The notes: generated by a model from the sequence alone, not told the origin. A DNA stretch of 64,000 nt from Saccharospirillum alexandrii_A (GCF_043641555.1 NZ_JBHZRJ010000001.1:1116001-1180000); one strand, 5' to 3'; positions 34,551 to 43,587 are shown, counted from the stretch's first letter. Numbers and translations: made by a program.

Positions 34551-35134
34551 GTGTATCCCTCAATTGCCTGATGACTCTGCTCGCTGCGCAACGCCTGGCG
34601 CTGTATCGGCAGTCCATCCTGTTTTTATTGTTGTTACCGCTTTACCAGACACCGGGATCGGTGAAACTGCTCGCAGAGTATTCAGTTGCGGTTAAGCCCG
34701 GTCTGGTAGCGTCATACTGGCTGGCTATTGAAGTCGGTGCAAGTCCAAAGGCCGCGGGTGACCTTCAACGAGTCGGACTTGGGCAACTTTCAAGGGTTAC
34801 CACTAAAGGAGCAGGCGAAACCGGGCAATGCAGGCTAAACTGAATTGAGATATGGCAGGCTGCGGGGTATTCTAAGGCCCGGCGTTCTGGAGTCGTCGCA
34901 GGCCATTAAAATTATAAACGGCTCGCAAGCTCACTCCGATGCGGGATAACACGGTGCCGGATCGTTCCCATAGAGGTAAACGGCCGTGTCGGTTTTCCCC
35001 GACTAACCACAATAAAAAACTGGAACATTGAGGTCGGTAACCCGGTCGCTCTGGCTCGCATTCGCACTCCGGTAAGATAGCAGTCAGCAGACGCGTGTTG
35101 AGTACCTCCCTGACCCCATGATGGAGAGTTGAAC
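34551..35134. other. pntA-dctP intergenic region with inverted repeats
   Basis: 584 bases between divergent genes with no credible reading frame. It holds an inverted repeat GTGCAAGTCC (34738) / GGACTTGGGC (34775), with inner complementary bits, and a small hairpin GTCGG/CCGAC near 34995. Promoters for pntAB and dctP must lie here; I find no strong consensus pair. The region could encode a leader or small RNA, but nothing proves it. Confidence 0.4.
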
Positions 35135-36232
35135 ATGAAAAGACGTGACGTCATCAAAAAAGGCTTGATCGGCGCAGGTAGCGTGGCGGCAGCGACCACC
35201 ATTGGCACTCCGGCACTGGCTGAAGACCGCATTACCTGGCGTATGGTAACCACCTGGCCGAAGAACTTCCCTGGTCTGGGTGTGGGTGCGCAACGCCTTG
35301 CCGATCGTATTACCGCCATGTCCAATGGCCGATTGACGGTACAAGTCTATGCGGCTGGTGAGCTGGTGCCGCCTTTGGGTGCGTTCGATGCGGTAATTGA
35401 AGGGTCTGCCGAGATGAGCCACGGCGCTGCCTACTACTGGCAGAACAAGAGCCGGGCCACGTCCTTCTTTACCGGTGTGCCGTATGGCATGACGTCCCGC
35501 GAACTGGCGGCCTGGGTTCGTTACATGGGTGGCCAGGAAATCTGGGATGAAATTTACGATCAGTTTGGCGTAAAAGGCTTTTTGTCGGGTGACACCGGTA
35601 CTCAGGCCGGTGGCTGGTTCCGCGAAGAAATCAACAGCCTGGAAGATATTCAGGGTTTGAAATTCCGGACCCCGGGTCTGGGCGGCCAGGTATGGGAAAA
35701 GCTGGGCGCCAGTGTGGTAAACATGGCCGGTGGTGAGATTTACCAGGCATTGCAATCCGGTGCACTGGATGCCGCTGAATTTGTTGGCCCCTACAACGAC
35801 CTGGCACTGGGTTTCTACCAGATTGCCAAGAACTATTACATGCCGAGCTTTATCGAGCCGGGCCTGGCGACCGAAGCGGTGGTCAGCAAGTCCAAGTTCG
35901 AGGCATTGCCGCGCGACCTGCAACAAATTGTCGAGTTCGCCTGTCAGGCCGAGTACGATCAGGTAGCCTCGGATTTCTACGCCAACGACCCGATCGCTCT
36001 GCGCACTCTGGTGGAACAGCATGGGGTTCAGGTTAAATACTTCCCTGAAGAAGTATTGCAGGCTGGTGCTGAAGCCGCCAAGGAAGTTCTGGGTGAATTG
36101 CGCGACAGCGATGACGCCCTGGTGCGTAAGACCACTGAAAGCTACTTCGAAGCACTGGCTTTGTTGCGTACCCGTACCGAACAGGTTGACGGTGCCTTCC
36201 TGACCGCCCGTCAGAAGTACTTCCAGATGTAA
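35135..36232 (+). CDS. dctP: TRAP transporter substrate-binding protein, Tat-type signal
   Basis: Periplasmic solute receptor of a TRAP transporter, 365 residues from the ATG at 35135 (GGAG site eight bases upstream). N-terminal twin-arginine signal KRRDVIKKGLIGAG followed by a hydrophobic stretch and cleavage after PALA. The mature part shows DctP-family features: TWRMVTTWPKNFPG, FDAVIEGSAEMSHGAAYYW, FRTPGLGGQVWEKLGA and GGEIYQALQSGALDAAEFVGPYND, the pattern of the TakP/mannitol-chloroaromatic subgroup that binds oxo- or hydroxy-carboxylates. Ligand not predictable beyond that. Its membrane partners lie convergently at 36328-38267. Confidence 0.93.
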   Translation: MKRRDVIKKGLIGAGSVAAATTIGTPALAEDRITWRMVTTWPKNFPGLGVGAQRLADRITAMSNGRLTVQVYAAGELVPPLGAFDAVIEGSAEMSHGAAYYWQNKSRATSFFTGVPYGMTSRELAAWVRYMGGQEIWDEIYDQFGVKGFLSGDTGTQAGGWFREEINSLEDIQGLKFRTPGLGGQVWEKLGASVVNMAGGEIYQALQSGALDAAEFVGPYNDLALGFYQIAKNYYMPSFIEPGLATEAVVSKSKFEALPRDLQQIVEFACQAEYDQVASDFYANDPIALRTLVEQHGVQVKYFPEEVLQAGAEAAKEVLGELRDSDDALVRKTTESYFEALALLRTRTEQVDGAFLTARQKYFQM

Positions 36233-36247
36233 TACGAGCCCAGGCTC

Positions 36248-36277
36248 AAAAAAACCCGGCCTGTGCCGGGTTTTTTT
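36248..36277. terminator. Bidirectional rho-independent terminator
   Basis: A run of A, stem ACCCGGC / GCCGGGT with a four-base loop, then a run of seven T. Works in both directions, ending dctP on the plus strand and dctQM on the minus strand. Confidence 0.9.
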
Positions 36278-36282
36278 ATGGG

Positions 36283-36306
36283 CGGGTTATCGACGTCGAT
36301 AACCCG
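36283..36306. other. Perfect 24-bp palindrome next to the terminator
   Basis: CGGGTTATCGA, CG, TCGATAACCCG: a 24-bp perfect palindrome six bases after the bidirectional terminator and 22 bases before the dctM stop. It could be a second 3'-end hairpin for the dctQM mRNA or a protein-binding site. Confidence 0.75.
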
Positions 36307-36327
36307 AAGCTGCTTATTGGCCGGCTT

Positions 36328-37719
36328 TTAGTTATAGATCAGAGACGGCAGCCAGGTAACCAGTTGTGGAAAGGCCACCAGCAACACGATCACGATCAGT
36401 TGCAGGAACACAAAGGGAACAGCGCCCTTGTAAATGGTCATGGTCGAGACGGAATCGGGTGCAACGCCCCTTAGATAAAACAGCGCGAAACCAAAGGGTG
36501 GCGTCAGGAAGCTGGTTTGCAGATTGACCGCGACGATCACCCCCAGCCAGACAGGTTCTACGCCCATCATCAGCAGAATTGGTGCGGTGATCGGCAACAC
36601 CAGAAAGATGATTTCAAAGGTATCCAGAATGAAACCAAGCAGGAACATCAGCAGCATCACGAACAGAATGGCGCCTAACTGGCCACCGGGCAGGCTGTTA
36701 AGGAAGTCGCTGACCAGTTCTTCACCACCCATCATCCGGAATACCAGAGAGAAGACGGTCGCACCGATCAGAATGATGAAGATCATGGTGGTGGTATTCG
36801 CCGTCGCGTACATGACCTGACGCAAATTGCTATAGGTCAGTTTGCGTTGGAATGCAGCCAGTACCATGGCACCAATAGCGCCTACCGAGGCCGATTCTGT
36901 TGGTGTGGCAATACCACCCAGAATGGAACCGAGCACCGCAATGATCAGCACCAGCGGTGGCAGCAGGGTAGTGAACACATCTTTCAACAACCGGGACTTT
37001 TCTTCGGCCGTCATGATCAGGGCCGGACAGCTGTCGGGTTGACGCACGGCCTTGAAGATCATGTACAGCATGTAGATGCCCATCAGCATCATGCCGGGTA
37101 TGAAGGCACCAGCAAACAGGTCGCCGACGGAGACCGGCGTGGGTGCAAAGTTGCCCAGCGACATCTGTACCTGGCTGTTGATGCCCGAGAGCATATCGCC
37201 CATGAAAATCAGAACGGTAGAGGGCGGAATGATCTGGCCGAGCGTGCCAGAGGCGGTAATGACCCCGGTTGCCAGTTTGGGGTCGTAACCGGCTTTCAGC
37301 ATCGCAGGCAGGGACAGCAAGCCCATGGTGACTACTGTGGCGCCAATAATACCGGTAGAGGCGGCGAGCAAGGCCCCCACAAGAATCACCGACAAGCCGA
37401 GACCGCCGCGCAGGTCGCCAAACAGTCGGCCCATGGTAATCAGCAATTTTTCGGCAATGCCGGAACGCTCCAGCATCATCCCCATAAAAATAAACAAGGG
37501 TACCGCGACCAGTACCTCGTTCAGCATGATGCCCATGTAGCGCGGTGCAACACTCGATAAGTTCGACAGATCAAGCGCGCCCAGAAAGTGGGCAATGGCC
37601 GCAAATATCAGCGAGGTGCCAGCCAGCGAAAACGCCACCGGGAAACCGAGCATTAGCACACCAATAACGGCAAAGAACATGACGAGCGCGAGGATTTCGC
37701 CCAACAACGTTACTTCCAT
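36328..37719 (-). CDS. dctM: TRAP transporter large permease DctM
   Basis: Twelve-TM ion-coupled permease, 463 residues. DctM motifs: LGFPVAFSLAGTSL, LFIFMGMMLERSGIA, GGLGLSVILVGALLAASTGI, TASGTLGQIIPPSTVLIFMGD, and the second-half GATVFSLVFRMMGG with NLQTSFLTPPFGFALFYLRG. Long hydrophilic loop near residues 225-245. The start overlaps the dctQ stop (TGATG). Confidence 0.96.
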   Translation of the reverse strand: MEVTLLGEILALVMFFAVIGVLMLGFPVAFSLAGTSLIFAAIAHFLGALDLSNLSSVAPRYMGIMLNEVLVAVPLFIFMGMMLERSGIAEKLLITMGRLFGDLRGGLGLSVILVGALLAASTGIIGATVVTMGLLSLPAMLKAGYDPKLATGVITASGTLGQIIPPSTVLIFMGDMLSGINSQVQMSLGNFAPTPVSVGDLFAGAFIPGMMLMGIYMLYMIFKAVRQPDSCPALIMTAEEKSRLLKDVFTTLLPPLVLIIAVLGSILGGIATPTESASVGAIGAMVLAAFQRKLTYSNLRQVMYATANTTTMIFIILIGATVFSLVFRMMGGEELVSDFLNSLPGGQLGAILFVMLLMFLLGFILDTFEIIFLVLPITAPILLMMGVEPVWLGVIVAVNLQTSFLTPPFGFALFYLRGVAPDSVSTMTIYKGAVPFVFLQLIVIVLLVAFPQLVTWLPSLIYN

Positions 37720-38267
37720 CAGACGTTCTCCCCGTAACGATAATCTTCAGGTACCAGTTCCTGTCGGTTAGCCAAGACCAGAATGCTGCGCCCGATCATG
37801 GCCAAAGCCTGAATTGCGACCACAACGGCAAATACGATAATGAACGACTTAACAACATAAAGGCCCGGCATGCCCCCGTAATTGGATGAGCCTTCCATGA
37901 AGCGCCAGGACCGGGCGACATAGGGGTAGGCATACAGACTGATGGTGATGATAAAGGGAAACAAAAACACCAGGCAGCCAAACAGGTCAACCAGAGCCTT
38001 TCGTTTAATAGGGGCAGTCCGGTAAAACACGTCGACGCGCACATGGCCTTCACGGAGCAAGGTGTAGCCAGCGATCCCCATAAACATGACGCCATTCATC
38101 CAGACATACAGATCCTGCATCAGGACCGAGCCAGTCGAAAAGACATAGCGCATGACAACGACGGTGAAGCATACCAGTACAATTCCCAGCGTCAGCCAGG
38201 AAAATACCTGGCCCAGGAATCGGTTCAGCAGGCAACAGAGCCTGACCACGAACGCGAGGCTTTTCAT
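37719..38267 (-). CDS. dctQ: TRAP transporter small permease DctQ
   Basis: Four-TM small membrane subunit, 182 residues from the ATG at 38267 (AAGGA site); an upstream in-frame start at 38297 is less likely. DctQ hallmarks: LTLGIVLVCFTVVVMRYVF, LYVWMNGVMFMGIAGYTL, GHVRVDVFY. With DctM and the facing DctP gene it makes a complete TRAP system. Confidence 0.94.
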   Translation of the reverse strand: MKSLAFVVRLCCLLNRFLGQVFSWLTLGIVLVCFTVVVMRYVFSTGSVLMQDLYVWMNGVMFMGIAGYTLLREGHVRVDVFYRTAPIKRKALVDLFGCLVFLFPFIITISLYAYPYVARSWRFMEGSSNYGGMPGLYVVKSFIIVFAVVVAIQALAMIGRSILVLANRQELVPEDYRYGENV

Positions 38268-38622
38268 GAGTGATCCTTTTTTATCGGGACAAGGCAAACA
38301 CGAGGGATAGTTTTGATCATCGGCTGCAATGTGTCGTTGTAGTCGTGAGTTATTGTTTTACTGTTGCTTTAAGCGAGTTTGGCGCTAACGAAGTAGACTG
38401 CACGCCTGGTCAGAGTGCAGCACAACGGTCTTTCAGGGGGTATTAAACCATGCCAGCGCAGCCGACGCCAATGCTTGCAACCTGACCTGCCAGTGCGCCC
38501 AAACACCCGTCTTTATACCGTTAAGGTTGGCCCGTAGGGTGGTGAATCGATAGAGTTGGCGGTTCCTTGCCAGCCGACGCCGTGGTTGGCTGTTGTCCTT
38601 GTTGTAGAGAGAGAGGCCACAC
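38268..38622. other. dctQ-MFS divergent intergenic region
   Basis: 355 bases with no supported gene. AT-richer near 38330-38380, where a leftward promoter for dctQM probably lies, but no convincing hexamer pair. CAGCCGACGCC occurs twice (near 38459 and 38571). GAGAGAGAGG before 38623 serves as ribosome site for the next gene. Confidence 0.4.
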
Positions 38623-39963
38623 ATGGCGCAATCAACGCCTTCCGAACAGGCTGAAGGCCGCCCGGTAAACCGTGCGCTGGGCTGGGCCTATGAGCAGGTA
38701 GTCGGTGAGGAGGACGCCAGGGTATGCAAAGACATTCCGGAAGCAGCCTGCCGGCACCAGCCCCGCAATTTCTTTGCCTACCTGGTGGCCAATACCTTCA
38801 GCAAGATAGCCGATGAGCTGAACAGCGCCCGCCTCATTTTGCCGTGGTTAATGAGCGCTCTGGGCGTGCCGCTGGTTCTGGTCGGCTTTCTGGTGCCGAT
38901 ACGCGAAGCGGGAGTGCTGATTCCCCAGTTGCTGGTGGCGGCCTATGTTCGCGGGCGGGCCTATCGCAAACCCGTCTGGTTAGTAGGGGCCGCGGTGTCC
39001 TCACTGGCCTTGCTAACCATGGCGGCAGCCGCCCTGTTTAGTGAGGGGCTGGTCGCGGGCATCTGGATGCTGTTGGGTCTGGTGTTTTATAGCCTGGCAC
39101 GGGGTCTGTGCTCGGTGTCGGCGAAAGATGTTCTGGGCAAGGCTGTGTCCAAGAGCCGGCGAGGAACAGTGATGGGTTACAGTGCCTCGGTGTCGGGCCT
39201 CGCTGTCTTGGGGTTCGGGCTGGTGCTCACCGGAGTCCCAAACCTGAGTGAAAAGCCCGCCCTGCTGCTCGGGCTGTTGCTGGTGGCGATGCTGTTCTGG
39301 TGGCTCGCCATGCTGGCGTTTACCGCCATTGAGGAGGCGCCAGGCGCAACCGAAGGCGGAGGCAATGGCTGGTCCGTTGCCTGGCAGCAATTGGGGCTGT
39401 TACGGTCCGATTCGACCTTCCGTTTTTTTGTATTGTCCCGGTCGGCATTGCTCAGTGTTGCACTGATGCCGCCGTTTTATGTGGTGATGGTGCAACAGTC
39501 TGAGGGTGGCGGGCTTGGCTTGGGTGCACTGATCATCATCAGCGGACTTGCAGCCTCTTTGTCGTCGGGCGTCTGGGGGCGTTTCAGTGACCGTTCCAGT
39601 CAGAGCGTTATGGCGGTGGCTGCGTGCGGGGCTGCGCTGGCAGGCATACTGGCGTGGGCGAGTGCTGCCTGGTTATCCGGCGTGGCTCATCTGGTAGGTC
39701 TGAGTCTGGCGTATGGGATTATCATGATCTGTCACGGGGGCGTTCGACTGGGCCGCAAAGCCTATTTGGTCGATATGGCAACAGAGTCCAATCGGGCCAG
39801 CTACGTGGCGGTCAGCAATACCGTGGTAGGGGTGATCATGCTGATCGGCGGACTGTTTGGTTTGCTCGGTGATCTGTGGTCGCCGCTGGCGGTCATCCTA
39901 CTGCTGAGCGGCTTGTCTGTCATGGCTGCGTTGATGTGCGCCCGCCTGCCCGCAGTGCAGTAA
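38623..39963 (+). CDS. MFS-type transporter
   Basis: 446 residues with about twelve hydrophobic helices and a 60-residue hydrophilic N-terminus. MFS features: VPIREAGVLIPQLLVAAYVRGRAYRKP in the first half and GRFSDRSSQSVMAVAACG (the loop-8 copy of the GxxxDRxGRR signature) in the second half; loop KDVLGKAVSKSRRGTVMGY. Substrate unknown. No operon partner: dctQ is divergent and the next gene is convergent. Confidence 0.85.
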   Translation: MAQSTPSEQAEGRPVNRALGWAYEQVVGEEDARVCKDIPEAACRHQPRNFFAYLVANTFSKIADELNSARLILPWLMSALGVPLVLVGFLVPIREAGVLIPQLLVAAYVRGRAYRKPVWLVGAAVSSLALLTMAAAALFSEGLVAGIWMLLGLVFYSLARGLCSVSAKDVLGKAVSKSRRGTVMGYSASVSGLAVLGFGLVLTGVPNLSEKPALLLGLLLVAMLFWWLAMLAFTAIEEAPGATEGGGNGWSVAWQQLGLLRSDSTFRFFVLSRSALLSVALMPPFYVVMVQQSEGGGLGLGALIIISGLAASLSSGVWGRFSDRSSQSVMAVAACGAALAGILAWASAAWLSGVAHLVGLSLAYGIIMICHGGVRLGRKAYLVDMATESNRASYVAVSNTVVGVIMLIGGLFGLLGDLWSPLAVILLLSGLSVMAALMCARLPAVQ

Positions 39964-40005
39964 CACAGAGGGCAGGCGCAGTGCCCGAACGGCGATGAGG
40001 GCGAT

Positions 40006-40191
40006 TTACAGCAAATGGGGGTTCATGCGTTTGTAGTCACGCAAAGCTTTGCGTGCGCGTTCGACATCATTATACAAACGCATACGATCGTCTTTGCTGC
40101 CAGTCCCATTAGGGTTTTCTCTAACGAACTGGCGTTTTGCTTCTTCGGCTTCAACAATAGCCTGCTCAAGCTCTTCCAGCTTTTGATCCAT
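40006..40191 (-). CDS. Small uncharacterised coiled-coil protein
   Basis: 61 residues from the ATG at 40191, with a good GAGGGAA ribosome site. Highly charged and probably helical (MDQKLEELEQAIVEAEEAKR...), ending DYKRMNPHLL. The strong site, codon pattern and isolated position between a convergent MFS gene and a long non-coding region support a real gene. I do not recognise the family; the heptad-like N-terminus suggests self-association. Confidence 0.65.
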   Translation of the reverse strand: MDQKLEELEQAIVEAEEAKRQFVRENPNGTGSKDDRMRLYNDVERARKALRDYKRMNPHLL

Positions 40192-40768
40192 AGTTCCCTC
40201 GTTGTCCCACGATGACCGCAATGTCAGCCGGCCAAAGATTCCTGTGTGTGAGTTTCATGGCGGGTTGAAAAGGGTAAGATGTCACGCCATCGTTACGTCA
40301 CTCACGCACTCAATGCTAGTTGACCCGCATGACAATTGCTACTGCATGCGCTGATTTGTCACTGATCTACAGGGTTTCTTGTCGTATCGATCCTACGCAG
40401 TCTTCGTTCTGTCGGATTGTTCTGGCGATGCGCGAGTGTGTACGACATGGAGCGGATGCTATTGAAGCGATTTTTGTGATGGAATTCAAATCATTAGACT
40501 AAATAGAACGGTGGTAGATTAGATTTTTATGGTTTTTATACAGATATCAGGCCTCAAGTGCCGGGTATTGCGGCTGTAGCGGCAGGCTTACAAGCGCATT
40601 AAGGAACAGTGTGTTCTATTCATGGGCGGCAGGTCGCCTTTCGCAGGCGGGTCTGAGAACCTACAGACAAACCAACCCAGAGTCCCATGTGCACCCCTTC
40701 GAGTCGTTTCCTCAGGGTGGCCGCATCATTGAGCTGGGATGTTCCCTTACCAATACCGGAGTTGTTTC
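40192..40768. other. Long non-coding region upstream of kbl
   Basis: 577 bases with no credible gene. A distinctly AT-rich patch lies at 40470-40550, in contrast with the GC-rich surroundings. It includes a CRP-like site (40475-40490) and a -10-like TATACA (40537-40542). A palindrome GAACA-GTG-TGTTC is at 40604-40616. The remaining leader of about 220 bases before kbl may fold (GGCAGGTCGCC... near 40626) but matches no riboswitch I know. Confidence 0.45.
40475..40490. promoter_or_regulatory. CRP/Vfr-like site upstream of kbl-tdh
   Basis: TGTGA, six bases, TCAAA: nine of ten core positions of the CRP consensus. It is centred about 61-67 bases before the transcription start implied by TATACA at 40537, the usual class I position for CRP activation, and no good -35 box is present. 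Confidence 0.5.
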
Positions 40769-41953
40769 ATGTCCCGATCACTCATTCAACAGTTGCCTGA
40801 GGCCCTGGCCGATCTGAAAACTCAGGGTCTGTACAAAACAGAGCGCATCATTCATTCCCCCCAGGGGGCGCAGGTGACAACCGACGGAGGGACAGTATTG
40901 AACCTCTGTGCCAACAACTACCTGGGGTTGGCCAATAGCCCGGCGTTGATTGCCGCCGCTAAACAGGGGCTCGATGAGTTTGGGTTCGGCGTCGCCTCGG
41001 TGCGGTTCATTTGTGGTACCCAGGATGTTCACAAAGCACTGGAGCAGCGCCTGAGCGACTTTCTCGGCATGGAAGACACCATCCTGTATTCCAGCTGTTT
41101 CGACGCCAATACCGGGCTGTTTGAAACCTTGCTGAATGACCAGGACGCCATCATTTCCGATGCGCTCAACCACGCCTCCATTATTGACGGCGTGCGCCTG
41201 TGCAAGGCACGCCGGTTTCGCTACAGCAACAATGACCTGGCTGAGCTCGAGCACTGTCTGCAGCAAAGCCAGTCGGCACGGTACCGCCTGATCGTGACCG
41301 ATGGGGTGTTCTCGATGGATGGCGTGGTCGCCAACCTGACCGGTATTTGCGATCTGGCGGAGCGATATGACGCGCTGGTTATGGTCGACGACAGCCATGC
41401 GGTTGGCTTTATGGGCGAGCACGGTCGTGGAACGCCCGAGTTTCATGGGGTGATGGACCGGGTTGATATCATCACCGGTACCCTGGGCAAAGCCCTGGGT
41501 GGTGCCAGTGGCGGCTATACGGCGGCGGCAAAACCCATCGTCGACTGGTTGCGTCAGCGCTCACGCCCTTATTTGTTTTCCAATTCGCTGTCGCCGAGTA
41601 TTGCAGCTGCCAGCCTGAAAGTGCTCGATATGATCGAGCAGGGCGGTGACCTGCGCCGGCAACTCTGGGACAACACCCGCTACTTTCGGGAACAGATGGA
41701 AGCCGCAGGCTTCACACTGGCCGGTGCCAATCATCCGATCATTCCGGTGATGGTTGGCGATGCTAACGTCGCCAGCACCATGGCGGACAAGTTGCTGCAG
41801 CGCGGTGTGTATGTGATCGGTTTCAGTTACCCTGTAGTGCCTCAGGGTGCCGCGCGCATTCGCACTCAAATGAGTGCCGGGCTTACCCGGGAGCAATTGG
41901 ATATCGCCATTGCGGCGTTCACCGAGGTCGGTCGTGAACTGTCGATTATTTAA
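40769..41953 (+). CDS. kbl: 2-amino-3-ketobutyrate CoA ligase (glycine C-acetyltransferase)
   Basis: PLP enzyme that splits 2-amino-3-oxobutyrate with CoA into glycine and acetyl-CoA, the second step of threonine breakdown. 394 residues from the ATG at 40769 (GGAG site). Alpha-oxoamine synthase motifs: NLCANNYLGLANSP, GFGVASVRFICGTQ, DALNHASIIDG, MVDDSHAVGFMGEHGRG, and PLP-lysine in TGTLGKALGGASGG (about Lys241). tdh follows after 12 bases, the standard kbl-tdh operon. Confidence 0.98.
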   Translation: MSRSLIQQLPEALADLKTQGLYKTERIIHSPQGAQVTTDGGTVLNLCANNYLGLANSPALIAAAKQGLDEFGFGVASVRFICGTQDVHKALEQRLSDFLGMEDTILYSSCFDANTGLFETLLNDQDAIISDALNHASIIDGVRLCKARRFRYSNNDLAELEHCLQQSQSARYRLIVTDGVFSMDGVVANLTGICDLAERYDALVMVDDSHAVGFMGEHGRGTPEFHGVMDRVDIITGTLGKALGGASGGYTAAAKPIVDWLRQRSRPYLFSNSLSPSIAAASLKVLDMIEQGGDLRRQLWDNTRYFREQMEAAGFTLAGANHPIIPVMVGDANVASTMADKLLQRGVYVIGFSYPVVPQGAARIRTQMSAGLTREQLDIAIAAFTEVGRELSII

Positions 41954-41965
41954 GGAGTCCTCGCT

Positions 41966-42991
41966 ATGAAAGCCCTTGCCAAGCTGTACCCGGAAGCCGG
42001 TATCTGGATGACCGAGGTCGATGAGCCCGAGGTGGGTCACAACGACCTGCTGATTCGCATTCGCAAGACGGCGATCTGTGGCACTGATGTGCACATTTAC
42101 AACTGGGATCAGTGGTCGCAAAACACAGTGCCGCTGGGCCTGGTTACCGGCCATGAGTACGTGGGCGAAGTCGTCGGCATGGGCGAGGAAGTCACCGGCT
42201 TTGCCATAGGTGATCGGGTCAGTGGCGAAGGCCATATTACCTGCGGTTATTGCCGTAACTGCCGCGCCGGGCGTCGCCATCTGTGCCGCAATACCGTCGG
42301 GGTCGGGGTTAACCGGGCCGGGGCCTTTGCCGAGTATCTGGTGATACCGGCGTTTAACGCCTTTAAGTTACCCGACGACGTCAGTGATGAACTGGCCGCT
42401 ATTTTTGATCCGTTCGGTAACGCGGTGCACACCGCCCTGAGTTTCAACCTGGTAGCGGAAGATGTGCTGATTACCGGCGCAGGGCCGATTGGTATGATGG
42501 CTGCCGCCGTGGCCCGTCATGTCGGCGCCCGGAACATTGTGATCACCGATGTGAATGATTTCCGTCTGGCCCTGGCAAAACGCATGGGGGCTACCCGCAC
42601 TGTTAATGTGGCCAACGAGAGCCTCAATGACGTCATGAGCAGTCTGGGCATGACCGAAGGGTTTGATGTTGGCCTGGAAATGTCGGGCGTGCCCAGTGCA
42701 TTTCGTTCCATGCTGTCGTCGATGAATCATGGTGGCAAGGTAGCGCTGCTCGGCATTCCCGGTGAAGACATGGCCATCGACTGGAGTCAGGTCATTTTCA
42801 AGGGGCTGGAATTGAAAGGCATCTATGGCCGGGAAATGTTCGAAACCTGGTACAAGATGGCCGGTCTGATTCAGTCGGGCCTGGATCTGAAACCGATGAT
42901 TACCCACACCCTGCCCGTCGCTGATTTTCAGGAAGGCTTCGATATCATGCGCAGCGGCCAATCCGGCAAGGTGATTCTGGACTGGGTATGA
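41966..42991 (+). CDS. tdh: L-threonine 3-dehydrogenase
   Basis: Zinc- and NAD-dependent oxidation of threonine to 2-amino-3-oxobutyrate. 341 residues, the same as E. coli. Medium-chain dehydrogenase motifs: catalytic zinc KTAICGTDVHIYNWD and GHEYVGEVVG, structural zinc CGYCRNCRAGRRHLC, and Rossmann GAGPIGMMAAAVARHVGA. AAGGAG ribosome site. The stop overlaps the marC ATG by ATGA. Confidence 0.98.
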   Translation: MKALAKLYPEAGIWMTEVDEPEVGHNDLLIRIRKTAICGTDVHIYNWDQWSQNTVPLGLVTGHEYVGEVVGMGEEVTGFAIGDRVSGEGHITCGYCRNCRAGRRHLCRNTVGVGVNRAGAFAEYLVIPAFNAFKLPDDVSDELAAIFDPFGNAVHTALSFNLVAEDVLITGAGPIGMMAAAVARHVGARNIVITDVNDFRLALAKRMGATRTVNVANESLNDVMSSLGMTEGFDVGLEMSGVPSAFRSMLSSMNHGGKVALLGIPGEDMAIDWSQVIFKGLELKGIYGREMFETWYKMAGLIQSGLDLKPMITHTLPVADFQEGFDIMRSGQSGKVILDWV

Positions 42992-43587
42992 ATACAACGC
43001 TCTTTCTGAATGCCTTTACCAGCTATTTCGTGGTCATTGACCCGATTGGCGCGGCGCTGATTTTCTATTCACTGACTCTGGGCCGAACCTTTCGGCAGCG
43101 CCTCAGGGTGATTCTGAAGGCGACCGGGATTGCCGCAGCGGTGATTCTGATCTTCGCCTGGGTGGGTGAAGGATTGCTAACCACGCTCGGTATTAGCATG
43201 GATGCCCTGAGAGTGGCCGGCGGTATTCTGCTGTTCAATACAGCCTTCAGAATGATCACCTCAGCACCGCTGCCGGACAAACCCACAGACCGCAGCGTGG
43301 GTGACATAGCCGTGTACCCGCTCGCTATTCCGCTGATGGCTGGTCCGGGTACCCTGACCATCACGGTGTTGTTAATGGCCGACGCAGACTCTCCGGCCAA
43401 TCAGGGCTGGGTCATTGCGGCGGTGATTTCGGTGCTGCTGGTTACTCTGACGGCGGGTTTGCTGGCCAGTCAGATCCGCAGGGTCATCGGCAAGACCGGC
43501 GATGAAATCATTCAGCGTTTGCTCGGTGTGATACTGGCGGCGTTGGCGATTCAGTTTGTTGCCAACGGTGCCAATGGGTTGTTCTAG
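42988..43587 (+). CDS. MarC family integral membrane protein
   Basis: 199 residues, six hydrophobic helices, family motifs FVVIDPIGAALIFYSLT and AIPLMAGPGTLTITVLL. MarC/UPF0056 proteins are inner-membrane proteins without an agreed function; the old link to multiple antibiotic resistance was not upheld. Translationally coupled to tdh, so it may export a threonine-pathway metabolite; that is only inferred from position. Confidence 0.92.
   Translation: MNTTLFLNAFTSYFVVIDPIGAALIFYSLTLGRTFRQRLRVILKATGIAAAVILIFAWVGEGLLTTLGISMDALRVAGGILLFNTAFRMITSAPLPDKPTDRSVGDIAVYPLAIPLMAGPGTLTITVLLMADADSPANQGWVIAAVISVLLVTLTAGLLASQIRRVIGKTGDEIIQRLLGVILAALAIQFVANGANGLF

Noticed and set aside
38433..38624. 63-residue minus-strand frame upstream of the MFS gene
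   Set aside because: No ribosome site or recognisable sequence; it occupies the divergent promoter region.
40604..40616. GAACA-GTG-TGTTC as a LexA box
   Set aside because: The spacing does not fit the Gram-positive GAAC-N4-GTTC box, and gammaproteobacterial LexA uses CTGT-N8-ACAG.
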